From: Asaia bogorensis
GTDB lineage: Bacteria > Pseudomonadota > Alphaproteobacteria > Acetobacterales > Acetobacteraceae
Direction: 5' to 3'
Length of the DNA stretch: 64,000 nucleotides
NCBI GenBank assembly: GCA_945897825.1
Contig: CAMDGX010000009.1
Location: forward strand, 1 to 64,000
Part shown: positions 1 to 11,082 of the stretch, one piece after another
Position numbering within the stretch: position 1 is the stretch's first letter
Layout of the letters: each line of letters begins with the position of its first letter
Made by a program: the position numbers and the translations under genes
The notes under the pieces: model-generated
The model's input: only the letters and a program-made list of their open reading frames with translations
Database searches by the model: none
Told to the model about the DNA's origin: nothing

Positions 1-722
1 TGGAGATCGGGCTCGACGTCGCCGCAGGTGCCGTAGAGCAAATGGAGGCGGCGGGCGATGTTGGAGTCGACATGGTAGCCGACCAGCATGCGCTCGTCGA
101 AGCCGTGCAGGCGGAAGGCGTCGGTGCGCAGCATCAGCTGGAAGTCGCCGGGGGCGTCGAAGCGCAGGTAGGGGAGTTCGTGGCCGGTCAGTTCGTTGAG
201 GTGGAACTGGCGGCCCCAGTGTTCGACCTGGGCGATGGTGCCGGGGGCGTCGCGGCGGTCGAGGGTTTCCCACAGGGACTCGGGGAGTTCGCAGCGGGCG
301 AGGTGGTAGTAGCCGTCGGGAAGGGGGGCGGCGATGGCGGAGAGCGACTTGCCGGTGCGCGGCACGAAGATCATGTCGGTGTTGGTCGAGAGCAGCCAGC
401 GGTTCGCGGGGTTCGACCAGCGGACCGCGACGTTGCGGGCGACGGGTTCGAGGGCGACGAGGTGGCTCAGCCTGGCGAAGCGGCGGTGCTGGGCGGGGCG
501 GACGCGCAGGACGCGCAGGATGCGTTTCGCGCGGTCGGTCAGGGTGTCGCGGATGGCTTCGGGGAAGGTGGGGAAGTCGTCGGGGGTGTTGTAGTCTACG
601 AAGAGGATCTCGTCGTTGGGCGCATCCAGCAGCTCGGCGATGCAGTTGAGGCTGAGGGCGGCGCGCTTGTGGAGGTTGTAGCCGTAGCTGTCGTTGCGGC
701 CGTAGAGGATGACCGAAATCAC
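1..722 (-). CDS. Glycosyltransferase, GT-A/GT2-like (3' end cut by window)
   Basis: The reverse strand is open from a GTG at 722 to the window edge (240 codons). It begins ISVILYGRNDSYGYNLHKR, the usual first beta strand of a GT-A nucleotide-sugar-binding fold, and carries NTDMIFVPR around residue 125, where GT2 enzymes have the DxD-like metal/nucleotide motif. It probably transfers a sugar in the cytoplasm during polysaccharide assembly. Its codons end mostly in C, matching a coding reading of this strand, and no in-frame ATG was found just upstream, so GTG is the best start. It is divergent from the GT4 gene that starts 74 bases away, and the two probably share a promoter region. The acceptor and sugar are unknown, and the C-terminus lies outside the window. 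Confidence 0.75.
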   Translation of the reverse strand, partial: MISVILYGRNDSYGYNLHKRAALSLNCIAELLDAPNDEILFVDYNTPDDFPTFPEAIRDTLTDRAKRILRVLRVRPAQHRRFARLSHLVALEPVARNVAVRWSNPANRWLLSTNTDMIFVPRTGKSLSAIAAPLPDGYYHLARCELPESLWETLDRRDAPGTIAQVEHWGRQFHLNELTGHELPYLRFDAPGDFQLMLRTDAFRLHGFDERMLVGYHVDSNIARRLHLLYGTCGDVEPDL

Positions 723-796
723 GGCGCGGTTCCCGTCGTTTGCGGCGCGGGCGTTCCGCGGTCCGGTGCTGGTATGGCGGCGAGGTGTCGCATGTT

Positions 797-3333
<2,537 letters not shown>

Positions 3334-3355
3334 CGATTTCGGCCGGGCCATTGTG

Positions 3356-4303
3356 ATGACACCGCAGCGTATCCTGGTCACCGGGGCCGGGGGATTCGTG
3401 GCGCGGCATTTGCTGCCGCGGTTGCGTGTTGCTTTCCCCGCCGCCGAGCTGGTGCTGATGGGCGGGCAGGGTGCGCGGGTGGACCTGGCCGATGGCGATG
3501 CCGTCGCGGCATTCGTGGCCGGGGTGGCGCCGGATGCGTGCGTGCATCTGGCCGGGGTGACCGCCGTGCCGGCGGCCAATGCCGATCCGGAGCTGGCGTG
3601 GCGGGTGAACCTGCTCGGCACGCTGGCGCTGGCGCGGGCGCTGCAGAAGGCGCGGCCGGATGCGGTGCTGTTATTTGCTTCCAGTGCAGAGATTTATGGA
3701 CGATCCTTCGCGGTCGGGGTGAAGCTGGATGAGGGCGCGGTGCTGGCGCCGATGAACACCTATGCGGCGACCAAGGCCGCGGCCGACCTGGCGCTGGGGG
3801 CGATGGCGGCGACGGGGCTGCGCGTGGTGCGGATGCGGCTGTTCAACCATACCGGGGCGGGACAGAGCCCGAGCTTCGTGGTGCCGGCCTTCGCGCGGCA
3901 GGTGGCGCGGATCGCCGCGGGGCTTCAGGAGCCGAGGATGCAGGTGGGGGCGCTCGACCCGCTGCGCGACTTTCTCGATGTGCGCGACGTATGCGCGGCC
4001 TATGTCGCGGCGTTGGGGCGGGCGGACGGGTTGGCGCCGGGGGTGATCTTCAACATCGCGTCGGGGACGCCGCGGCGCATCGGGGATATCCTGGCCGAGC
4101 TGATGCGGTTGGCGGGGGTGGAGGCGGAGGTGAGCACCGGGACGACGCTGCTGCGCCGGGCGGAGATTCCGCTGGCGTGCGGCGATGCCGGGGCGGCGCG
4201 CGCGGCGCTGGGCTGGGCGCCGGCGGTCGCGTGGGAGACGACGCTGGCGGACGTGCTGGCGGATTGGCGGGCACGGGTGGCCGCAGAGGGCGCCTTGGCA
4301 TAG
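3356..4303 (+). CDS. rmd: NAD(P)-dependent epimerase/reductase, likely GDP-6-deoxy-D-mannose reductase
   Basis: A 315-residue extended SDR with RILVTGAGGFVARHL at the N-terminus, FASSAEIYGRS around the active-site Ser, and YAATKAAADL as YxxxK. Its position 22 bases after gmd, and its similarity in layout to Rmd enzymes, suggest that it reduces GDP-4-keto-6-deoxymannose to GDP-D-rhamnose. The third glycine of the GxxGxxG motif is Ala (GFVA), a tolerated but less common change. An ATG at 3356 is preceded by an adjacent in-frame GTG, so the start could be one codon earlier. An alternative is an epimerase making another 6-deoxy sugar; sequence alone does not decide. Confidence 0.75.
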   Translation: MTPQRILVTGAGGFVARHLLPRLRVAFPAAELVLMGGQGARVDLADGDAVAAFVAGVAPDACVHLAGVTAVPAANADPELAWRVNLLGTLALARALQKARPDAVLLFASSAEIYGRSFAVGVKLDEGAVLAPMNTYAATKAAADLALGAMAATGLRVVRMRLFNHTGAGQSPSFVVPAFARQVARIAAGLQEPRMQVGALDPLRDFLDVRDVCAAYVAALGRADGLAPGVIFNIASGTPRRIGDILAELMRLAGVEAEVSTGTTLLRRAEIPLACGDAGAARAALGWAPAVAWETTLADVLADWRARVAAEGALA

Positions 4304-4354
4304 CGGGCGGCGCCCGGCATCCTGGCCCCTGGACGACACCAAGGGGACAGGCGC

Positions 4355-5572
4355 ATGGCGCATCACGGGCTGCGGTTCGGCATTTTTCTCGCACCGTTCC
4401 ATCGCCTCGGCGACAACCCGACGCTGGCGATGCGGCGCGATATCGAGATGATCGAGTGGCTCGACCATCTTGGCTACGACGAGGCGTGGATCGGCGAGCA
4501 CCATTCGGCGGGGTGGGAGGTGATCGCCTCGCCGGAACTGATTATTGCCGCCGCGGCCGAGCGGACCAAGCACATCAAGCTGGGCTCGGGGGTGACGTCG
4601 CTGCCGTATCACCACCCGTTCATGGTGGCGGAGCGGTTCGCGCAGCTGGACCACATGACGCGCGGGCGGGCGATGCTGGGGTGCGGGCCCGGGGCGCTGG
4701 TTTCGGATGCCTACATGCTCGGCATCGACCCGGTGACGCAGCGGCGGCGGATGGACGAGGCGCTGGAGGCGATCATGGCGCTGCTGGCCTGCGAGGAGCC
4801 GGTGACGATGAAGACCGACTGGTTCGAGATGAAGGAGGCGCGGCTGCACCTGCGGCCGTGGAGCGACCCGCATTTCGACATTGCCGTCGCCAGCACCATG
4901 ACGCCGGCGGGGCCGCAGAGTGCGGGCAAGCACGGGCTGGGTATGCTGTCGCTCGGCGCAGGGCTGCCGGGCGGGCCGGAGGCGGTGGCCGGTCAGTGGC
5001 GGATCGCCGAGGCGGCGGCGGCGGCGGCGGGCAAGACGATGAACCGCAAGAAGTGGCGCCTGGTGATCAACATGCATTGCGCGGAGGAGGATGAACTCGC
5101 GCTGCAGCAGGTGCGCTATGGCGAGCGGCGGGAGACGGTGGATTACTTCTCCGAGGCGCTGGGGCGGCCGCCGGGGCGGTCGGAGGATCCGCTGCGCGAC
5201 GGGGTGGCCTCCGGCTCCACGCTGGTGGGCTCACCCGACCTGATTGCGCGCGGGATCGAGCGGCTGATCCAGCTTTCGGATGGCGGGTTCGGCGGTCTGA
5301 TGTTCCGCGCGCATGACTGGGCGGACCGGGAGCAGACCTGGCGCAGCTACGAGCTGTTCGCGCGGTATGTGATGCCGCGGTTCCAGAACCAGCTTTCGAT
5401 GCAGACGGCGAGCTATGAGTGGGCGAAGGCGAACCGCAAGACGGTGTTCAGCCCGAACGTGGATGCGCTGCGCAAGGCCTATACCGATGCGGGGGTGAAG
5501 CCGCCGGAGGAGTTCGCCAACCGGGCGCTGGGGGCGCGCGACCTCGACACCCAGCCGCCCGGGCAGGGCTAG
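4355..5572 (+). CDS. LLM-class flavin-dependent oxidoreductase
   Basis: A 405-residue luciferase-like (bacterial luciferase TIM-barrel) protein that would use reduced FMN or F420 for oxygen-dependent or hydride-transfer chemistry. Family features visible are LGYDEAWIGEHH, IASPELIIAAAAERT, SLPYHHPFMVAERFAQLD and RAMLGCGPGALVSDA. The start is an ATG with a good AAGGGGACAGGCGC leader. It follows rmd by 51 bases on the same strand and converges on an MBL-fold hydrolase only 3 bases from its stop. It closely resembles the protein at 61742-62977 along its whole length, so the two look like recent paralogues. The substrate is unknown; a role in the polysaccharide pathway is not implied by the family. 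Confidence 0.85.
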   Translation: MAHHGLRFGIFLAPFHRLGDNPTLAMRRDIEMIEWLDHLGYDEAWIGEHHSAGWEVIASPELIIAAAAERTKHIKLGSGVTSLPYHHPFMVAERFAQLDHMTRGRAMLGCGPGALVSDAYMLGIDPVTQRRRMDEALEAIMALLACEEPVTMKTDWFEMKEARLHLRPWSDPHFDIAVASTMTPAGPQSAGKHGLGMLSLGAGLPGGPEAVAGQWRIAEAAAAAAGKTMNRKKWRLVINMHCAEEDELALQQVRYGERRETVDYFSEALGRPPGRSEDPLRDGVASGSTLVGSPDLIARGIERLIQLSDGGFGGLMFRAHDWADREQTWRSYELFARYVMPRFQNQLSMQTASYEWAKANRKTVFSPNVDALRKAYTDAGVKPPEEFANRALGARDLDTQPPGQG

Positions 5573-5575
5573 GGG

Positions 5576-6451
5576 CTAAAACTCGACCATCTCGCAGCGG
5601 AACCCCTCGCCCCAGCGCTTCACGCGCATGGTCGAGGGCGAGGGGAAATGCGAGGTGCAGCAGAGGGTTGCGGTGTCGCAGTGCCGCTCTAGGAAGGCGC
5701 GGCGGGTGGCGGCGGATTGCACCGGGTCGGCGTCGGCGCGCATCGACAGCTCGGGGTAGCGGGCCTGCAGCCGCGTGTGGATCAGGTCGCCGGTGAAGAC
5801 GGCGTCGGTACGGCCGCGGCCGAGTTCGACCGCGACATGGCCGGGGGTGTGGCCGGGCGTGGGGGTCAGGCGGATGTGGTCGCCGATGGCGTGGGTGTCC
5901 GCGACCATGTCGGCGCGGCCGGCCTCGATGACCGGCAGGACGCTTTCGGCATAGACGGGCACGGGCGATTTCGCGTGCAGGGCGCTCCAGTGGGCATATT
6001 CGCGCTCGGCGAAGACGTAGCGTGCGTTGGGGAAGGTGGGCACCCAGCGTCCGCCGACGAGGCGGGTGTTCCAGCCGACGTGGTCGACATGCATGTGGGT
6101 GCACATGACGTAGTCGATGTCGTTGACGCCGATGCCGGCCGTGGCCAGCGCGTTCATGTAGGTGGGGTCGGAGCGGCCGTTCCAGGCGGGGAAGCGCGGG
6201 TTGGTCTTGTCGTTGCCGACGCAGGAGTCGATCAGCACGGTGAAGTGGGGCGTGCGCAGGACGTAGGACTGGATGCAGAGCACCAGCTTGCCGGTGGCGG
6301 GGTCGAGGTCGACGGGCTCCATCCAGGCGCGGTTCTCGGCCAGGATCTCGGGCGCGAGGGTTGGCAGGAAGCCCTGCGGCGTTTCGAACGGCAGCACCTG
6401 CTCGACAATCCGGTGCACGGCGATGTCGCCGACAGCGAAGGACAGGGTCAT
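5576..6451 (-). CDS. MBL-fold metallo-hydrolase, N-acyl homoserine lactonase-like
   Basis: A 291-residue metallo-beta-lactamase-fold hydrolase. It has the dinuclear zinc motif CTHMHVDHVG (HxHxDH) around residue 105, a later PTPGHTPGHVAVEL histidine, FTGDLIH (metal-bridging Asp), and a C-terminal CTSHFPSPS. This arrangement is found in lactonase-type and related MBL hydrolases, so lactone or ester hydrolysis is plausible, but quorum quenching is not shown. The ATG at 6451 is preferred because GGAGG lies about 11 bases upstream; a GTG at 6463 is almost on top of that site. There is no signal peptide, so it is probably cytoplasmic. It is transcribed toward the flavin oxidoreductase, 3 bases apart at their stops. 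Confidence 0.85.
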   Translation of the reverse strand: MTLSFAVGDIAVHRIVEQVLPFETPQGFLPTLAPEILAENRAWMEPVDLDPATGKLVLCIQSYVLRTPHFTVLIDSCVGNDKTNPRFPAWNGRSDPTYMNALATAGIGVNDIDYVMCTHMHVDHVGWNTRLVGGRWVPTFPNARYVFAEREYAHWSALHAKSPVPVYAESVLPVIEAGRADMVADTHAIGDHIRLTPTPGHTPGHVAVELGRGRTDAVFTGDLIHTRLQARYPELSMRADADPVQSAATRRAFLERHCDTATLCCTSHFPSPSTMRVKRWGEGFRCEMVEF

Positions 6452-6787
6452 GGCGCGGTACACCTCCAGCGCCCGCGGTGTTGCGGGAGACGCTTATCAT
6501 CGCGCCGGGCGCCCGGCATTTCCAGTCGGTAGGGGATGTCGCGAAAATTATTCGATTGGTTACGATAGGTAACGTATAAGGAGCTGAAAATCACTTGAAT
6601 TGCGCTGTAGCGTGATGCATTTTTCACGTTGAAGATGCGGTATGAAGCACTGGTCCGGCGGGCCGGTGCTGGTTCGGGGTCATGGAATGACACAGGCTGG
6701 ACGGATGCCGACTTGGCACACCCGGCACCCCTTCAGGGTCTCCCGGACTTTGCCAAGACTGATACGGCGCCCTTTGGGTTGTGTGTC
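6452..6787. other. Divergent AT-richer intergenic region
   Basis: These 336 bases separate the MBL hydrolase start from the FixJ-like gene and hold no convincing gene. The centre (about 6540-6630) is clearly AT-richer than its surroundings and contains a GTTAC/GTAAC dyad and a GGAG-like stretch that does not precede a convincing start. An in-frame open extension of the FixJ-like gene begins at 6629, but it lacks family similarity. The stretch most likely holds promoters for both flanking genes. Confidence 0.6.
6559..6573. promoter_or_regulatory. GTTAC-N5-GTAAC dyad, candidate operator
   Basis: GTTAC and GTAAC form a perfect 5-base inverted repeat with a 5-base spacer (GATAG), inside the AT-rich part of the divergent region before the FixJ-like gene. 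Its position suits a regulator site. The arms are short and chance is possible. Confidence 0.3.
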
Positions 6788-7441
6788 ATGAGTTGCGCCG
6801 ACACGGTTCAGCCCGCTCGTCCCGGGGATATCTCCTGCGGCCAGATCTATCTCGTCGAGGATGACCCAGCGCGCCGGGAGGGGGTTGCCGGGATTCTGGG
6901 CGGAGCGGGGTATGCAGTGCGCAGCTACGAGGCGGCGGCGGCGTTGCTGGCCGACCTCGGCGCGCAGGGGTCGGGCTGCATCGTCTCGGGCCTGGCGCCG
7001 GGTTCAGCCGATTCGGTGGCGTTGCACCGCGAGCTTGCCGCACGCAGTTGGGTGTTTCCGATCGTTGCCCTGACCCCGGCGGCCGATGTGGCGGCGGCGG
7101 TGCTGGCGATGAAGGCCGGTGCCATCGACGTCGTTCCATATCCGATTCGTGTGGACGAACTGCTGGAGGCGGTGAGAGGCGCGCTCGGCGCTGTCGGCCG
7201 CGGCCATGGCGGCACGGCGGCGCAGGTGGTCGATGATCGGCTGGCGCGGCTCACGCGCCGGGAGCGCCAGGTGCTCGACGGTATGGTCCGCGGCCAGGCC
7301 AATAAGGCCATTGCCCACGAGCTCGGTATTTCGCCGCGGACGGTCGAGGTGCACCGGGCCAAGGTGATGGAAAAGCTCGGCTGCCGCAGCCTGCCCGAGA
7401 TCGTCCGCCTCGCCCTGCAGGCAGGGCTTGGCGGAGTGTGA
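6788..7441 (+). CDS. FixJ/LuxR-family response regulator with degenerate receiver domain
   Basis: A 217-residue two-domain protein. The receiver starts IYLVEDD at residues 20-26 with the acidic pair present. However, the phospho-acceptor position of FixJ-type receivers (VTDxRMP) reads VSGLAPG, with Gly at residue 68 instead of Asp. The conserved Lys of EKPF is replaced by Tyr118 (VPYPI). The conserved Thr (LTPAADV) is kept. The C-terminal LuxR-type HTH (LTRRERQVLDGMV, ANKAIAHELGISPRTVEVH) is intact, so DNA binding is expected but phosphorylation control is not. The ATG at 6788 gives the standard FixJ length; an open extension to 6629 resembles nothing. No partner kinase is adjacent. Confidence 0.85.
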   Translation: MSCADTVQPARPGDISCGQIYLVEDDPARREGVAGILGGAGYAVRSYEAAAALLADLGAQGSGCIVSGLAPGSADSVALHRELAARSWVFPIVALTPAADVAAAVLAMKAGAIDVVPYPIRVDELLEAVRGALGAVGRGHGGTAAQVVDDRLARLTRRERQVLDGMVRGQANKAIAHELGISPRTVEVHRAKVMEKLGCRSLPEIVRLALQAGLGGV

Positions 7442-7585
7442 TTTTCGCCGCAGCCGCGTTGTGAACAAATAGGTAAATTTCCTGACTACCATTGCGTGAC
7501 AAAAAGTACGACTCTGCCGTAAGCCGAATGGTACGGAAGCATGTTCCAGTTGCCATCGGGCGCCACGCTTTGCGGAATCGACGCC

Positions 7586-7975
7586 ATGTCCCAACTCCAA
7601 CTGTCCACGCCCGCGACGGAGCCGGTTTTCGAATCGGACGAGTCTGCCGTGCTGGCATCGCCGGTTTCTGCCGAGGTGTTGCCCGCGCAGGATTTCCTTG
7701 ACGCGCTGCTTGCCTCGCTGACCCAGATGGCGGTTCTCAGCCCGCGGCGGCAGGCCGACGTGGCGGTGGCGATGCGCCGGGCGGGGCTGGCCGGTTCGCG
7801 CGAGCTGGTCCAGGCGGCGTTGGACCGGCTGCGCCGCGAAGGCAGCATCGAGCGGCCGTTGCATCTGTCGGATGGCGGGATCCTGGTTTCGGTGACCACG
7901 CGCGGGATCGAGCGGCTGGCCAGTACCGCGCACCGGCATGTCGTTGCGGCGATGATGGCGCCCGGCGGGGCGTAG
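7586..7975 (+). CDS. Hypothetical protein, small winged-helix-like candidate
   Basis: A 129-residue reading frame (144 if an ATG at 7541 is used) with no family I recognise. The body, from about residue 30, is an alpha-rich stretch (QDFLDALLASLTQMAVLS, RRQADVAVAMRRAGLAGS, LVQAALDRLRREGSIERP) ending in a beta-like GGILVSVTTRGIERL. That order, helices then a two-strand wing, loosely resembles a winged-helix DNA-binding fold; this is only a guess from pattern. The N-terminus is low in charge and probably disordered. It follows the FixJ-like regulator on the same strand after an AT-richer gap with its own likely promoter. Both possible starts have weak ribosome-binding sites. Confidence 0.55.
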   Translation: MSQLQLSTPATEPVFESDESAVLASPVSAEVLPAQDFLDALLASLTQMAVLSPRRQADVAVAMRRAGLAGSRELVQAALDRLRREGSIERPLHLSDGGILVSVTTRGIERLASTAHRHVVAAMMAPGGA

Positions 7976-8148
7976 CAATCGGCGCCAGCTTCTGCGCGCC
8001 GGTATCGCCTCGGCGGGAATCCAGCTAAGCCCGCGGCCATGCGTATTCAGTTCATCTCTGCCTTCCGGGCGCGCGATGCGATTCTAGCCGCGGGCGACGG
8101 TGGCCTGGGGTCGGGCGCGGCACGCCGTCGCGCGAAGGAGTCGGCCTG

Positions 8149-9900
8149 ATGTGCGGCTTGGCCGGCGTGATGACGCGCGATGGCGCGGCGCCGGATGCCG
8201 CGATGCTGGACCGGCTGCTCGAGGCGCTGGCGCATCGCGGGCCGGACGGGCAGGGGCGGCTGGTGCGCGGGGGCGTGGCGTTGCTGCACACGCGGTTGGC
8301 GATCGTGGATCTGGATACCGGCGACCAGCCGCTGTTCGCCGGCGACGGGCAGGATGGGCCGGCGCTGGTCTGCAACGGCGAGATCTACAACAATCCCGAG
8401 TTGCGCGCGGCGATGGCCGGCACGCCATTCTGCACCAGGTCGGATTGCGAGCCGGCGTTGTGGCGGTATCTCAGTGACGGCGAGCGGTTCGCGGATGGGC
8501 TGCGCGGGATGTATGCGCTGGCCATCCATGATCCCACGCGCGACCGGCTGGTGCTGGCGCGCGACCCGTTCGGGATCAAGCAATTGTACTACGTGGCCGA
8601 TCGGCGCGGGTTCTTCTTCGCCTCGGAGCCGCAGGCGCTTGTCGCGGCCGGGCTGGTGGCGCCAGGCGTGGACGGGCGGGCGCGGGCGGAGCTTCTGCAG
8701 CTGAAATTCACCACGGGGGCGGCCACGATCTTTCCCGGCATCCAGCGGCTGCTGCCGGGGGAGACGCTGGTGGTGGAAGGGGGGGCCATCGTGGCGCGCC
8801 ACCGGCGGGCGGCGTTGCCGGAGGGGCCGCCGCAAGGCCTGGTCGGGGACGGGCTCGATGCGCTGGAACGGGTGCTGCTGGACAGCGTCACGGTGCATCT
8901 GCGCTCCGACGTGCCGTATGGGCTGTTCCTGTCGGGCGGGATCGACAGCGCGGCGGTGCTGGCGCTGATGCACCGGGCGACGGGGCAGCGCATCCATGCG
9001 CTCACCTGTGGCTGGGATGGCGTGGGGGTGGACGAGACCGCAGAGGCCGCGCGGCTGGCCGCGGCGCAAGGGGCGATCTGCGAGCGGGTGGCGATGGGGG
9101 AGGGCGACTTCTGGGCGCTGGCCCCGCGCATCGCGGCGGCAATCGACGATCCGACGGCCGATGCTGCAGTGTTGCCGACCTGGATGCTCGGCCGGGCGGC
9201 GCGGGCGGCGGGGCTGAAGGTGACGCTGTGTGGCGAGGGGGCGGACGAGCTGTTCGGCGGCTACACGCGCTATCGCAAGCGGCGCGCGCCATGGCGCTGG
9301 ATTGCCCGGCCGCCGCGCAGCCGGGGCGTGCTGGGCGACCTGCCGGGGCTGGCCGGCTGGCGCGACGGGATCGCCGCGCAGGAAGTGTCGGCGCAGGCCG
9401 GGTGGTCGGCGGTGCAGGCGGCCCAGGCGGCGGACATCGCGGAATGGCTGCCGAACGACCTGCTGGTGAAGCTGGACCGGTGCCTGATGGCGCATGGGGT
9501 GGAGGGGCGCACGCCGTTCCTTGACCCGGAAGTTGCGGCATTCGCCTTCCCGCTGCCGGACTCACGCAAAGTTGATATGCGCTTCGGCAAGGTGCTGCTG
9601 CGGCGGTGGCTGGCGCGGGCATTTCCGCAGGCCGGGGCGTTTGCGCGCAAGAAGGGGTTCAAGCCGCCGGTCGGCGCCTGGATCGCGCGGCGGGCCGCGC
9701 GGGTGGCGCCGCTGCTGGCGGCGCAGCCGGGGATTGCGGCGGTCGTTGATTCCGCAACGGTTTCGGCACGGCTGGCCGATGCGGAGCGCGAGCCCCAGGC
9801 GGCCTGGAGCCTGCTGTTCTACGGGCTGTGGCACTGCCGGCACGTGATGGGTGCGGATGCCTCCGGGGATGTCGAGACAGTGTTGCGCGCGGCCGGCTGA
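8149..9900 (+). CDS. asnB: Asparagine synthetase (glutamine-hydrolysing) family protein
   Basis: A 583-residue class-II amidotransferase plus synthetase. The protein begins MCGLAGV, so Cys2 becomes the N-terminal nucleophile that releases ammonia from glutamine. HRGPDGQGRL and CNGEIYNNPEL complete the glutaminase. The ATP-pyrophosphatase loop is LFLSGGIDSAAVLAL near residue 265, followed by LCGEGADELFGGYTRY. It would amidate aspartate or, as in many polysaccharide clusters, a carboxyl group of another substrate. The start has a clear GAAGGAG site 9 bases upstream. It sits between a small unknown gene and an exported hydrolase, inside the glycosyltransferase region, so a modifying role rather than bulk asparagine supply is possible. 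Confidence 0.9.
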   Translation: MCGLAGVMTRDGAAPDAAMLDRLLEALAHRGPDGQGRLVRGGVALLHTRLAIVDLDTGDQPLFAGDGQDGPALVCNGEIYNNPELRAAMAGTPFCTRSDCEPALWRYLSDGERFADGLRGMYALAIHDPTRDRLVLARDPFGIKQLYYVADRRGFFFASEPQALVAAGLVAPGVDGRARAELLQLKFTTGAATIFPGIQRLLPGETLVVEGGAIVARHRRAALPEGPPQGLVGDGLDALERVLLDSVTVHLRSDVPYGLFLSGGIDSAAVLALMHRATGQRIHALTCGWDGVGVDETAEAARLAAAQGAICERVAMGEGDFWALAPRIAAAIDDPTADAAVLPTWMLGRAARAAGLKVTLCGEGADELFGGYTRYRKRRAPWRWIARPPRSRGVLGDLPGLAGWRDGIAAQEVSAQAGWSAVQAAQAADIAEWLPNDLLVKLDRCLMAHGVEGRTPFLDPEVAAFAFPLPDSRKVDMRFGKVLLRRWLARAFPQAGAFARKKGFKPPVGAWIARRAARVAPLLAAQPGIAAVVDSATVSARLADAEREPQAAWSLLFYGLWHCRHVMGADASGDVETVLRAAG

Positions 9901-10023
9901 AGGCCGCGGCGCCAACCCTTCGATATCGAACCTGTTGTATCTTTCCACGCATGTGCCATCTGGCCGAGCACGGAGAACCGGCGGGGGCCGGTCCACGGGA
10001 CCAACAATGGGAGACGAGCCAGG

Positions 10024-11004
10024 ATGACACTGAATCGACGCACTGCCCTTGCCGCGGGTGCCCTCGGGGCCGCTGCGGGCCTGGTTGGCTTGTCGACCGG
10101 GGGCCGCCCGGCTGCCGCACAGGCCGCGGCCTCCGTGGCCAACACCTCGGCCTATCGCTACCGGATCGGCGATGCCGTGGTGACGGCGATCCATGACGGC
10201 GTGGCGAGCCGGCCGCTGGAAGGGTTCATCCGCAATGCGTCGGTGGACGAACTGAAGGCGGCGATGGCCGAGAGCTTCCTGCCGACCGATCGGTTCACCA
10301 TCCCGTTCACCACGCTCGTGGTGCAGACCGGGGGCAAGCTGGTGCTGCTCGACACCGGCAACGGCGACATGGGGGCGCCGACCACCGGGCTGTGGATGGC
10401 GAATTTCCGCGCGGCGGGCTTCGATCCGGCGCAGGTGGATACCGTGGTGATCAGCCATTTCCACGGTGACCACATCAACGGCATGCGCCGGCGCGACGGC
10501 ACCGCCGTGTTTCCGCGCGCCGAGGTGAAGGTGGCGGCGCCGGAATGGGATTTCTGGATGGACGATGCCAAGGCCGCGGCGGCGCCCGACGGGATGAAGC
10601 CGGCGTTCGCCAATGCGCGGCGCGTCTTTGCCCCGATCGCCAAGGACGTGGCCCGCTACCAGTGGGGGCAGGAGGTGGCGCCGGGCATCATGGCCGTGGC
10701 GGCGGCGGGGCATACGCCGGGCCATACCGCCTTCGCCATCACGTCGGGCGGCGGGCGGATGCTGGTGATGTCTGACACCACGAACAATCCGCAGGTGTTC
10801 GCGCGCAATCCCGACTGGGCGGCGATCTTCGACATGGATGCCGACATGGCTCGCGCGACGCGCCACAAGCTGCTGGACATGGCGGCGAGCGAGCGGATGC
10901 AAGTGGCGTTCTACCACGCGCCGTTCCCGGCCACCGGCTTCATCGCGCGCGACGGCGAGAAGCGCTATCGGATGGTGCCGGCGAACTGGCAGGCGGCCGG
11001 CTGA
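10024..11004 (+). CDS. Exported MBL-fold metallo-hydrolase (Tat-type signal)
   Basis: A 326-residue metallo-beta-lactamase-fold protein. The first 35 residues start with NRRTALAAGALGAAAG and end near an AAAQAAA cleavage region, which fits a twin-arginine signal, so it probably folds in the cytoplasm and acts in the periplasm. Metal-ligand motifs are ISHFHGDHING (about 145-155), AAGHTPGHTA and VMSDTTNN, the last at the position of the bridging Asp. C-terminal YHAPFPATGF supplies the final histidine. The fold is shared with the 5576-6451 protein but the sequences are clearly different families. The substrate is unknown. It precedes a strong hairpin that separates it from a convergent receiver gene. 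Confidence 0.85.
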   Translation: MTLNRRTALAAGALGAAAGLVGLSTGGRPAAAQAAASVANTSAYRYRIGDAVVTAIHDGVASRPLEGFIRNASVDELKAAMAESFLPTDRFTIPFTTLVVQTGGKLVLLDTGNGDMGAPTTGLWMANFRAAGFDPAQVDTVVISHFHGDHINGMRRRDGTAVFPRAEVKVAAPEWDFWMDDAKAAAAPDGMKPAFANARRVFAPIAKDVARYQWGQEVAPGIMAVAAAGHTPGHTAFAITSGGGRMLVMSDTTNNPQVFARNPDWAAIFDMDADMARATRHKLLDMAASERMQVAFYHAPFPATGFIARDGEKRYRMVPANWQAAG

Positions 11005-11022
11005 ACCGACTTCAGGCAGAAT

Positions 11023-11046
11023 GGGGGCGGGCTTCGGCTCGCCCCC
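11023..11046. terminator. UUCG-tetraloop hairpin between convergent genes
   Basis: A 10-base-pair GC stem (GGGGGCGGGC with GCTCGCCCCC, one G-T pair) closes a TTCG loop. It lies 19 bases after the stop of the exported MBL hydrolase and 37 bases from the stop of the convergent receiver gene. No T-run follows on either strand, so it may act as a bidirectional blocker or RNA 3'-end stabiliser rather than a classical intrinsic terminator. Confidence 0.7.
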
Positions 11047-11082
11047 GACTGGCTTCGGGTCGTGGCTTTCGGGCCGTGGCCG

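Noticed and set aside
6709-6730. TGGCAC stretch upstream of the FixJ-like gene resembling a sigma-54 -24 box
   Set aside because: The matching -12 TTGC element is not at the required spacing, so I do not call a promoter.
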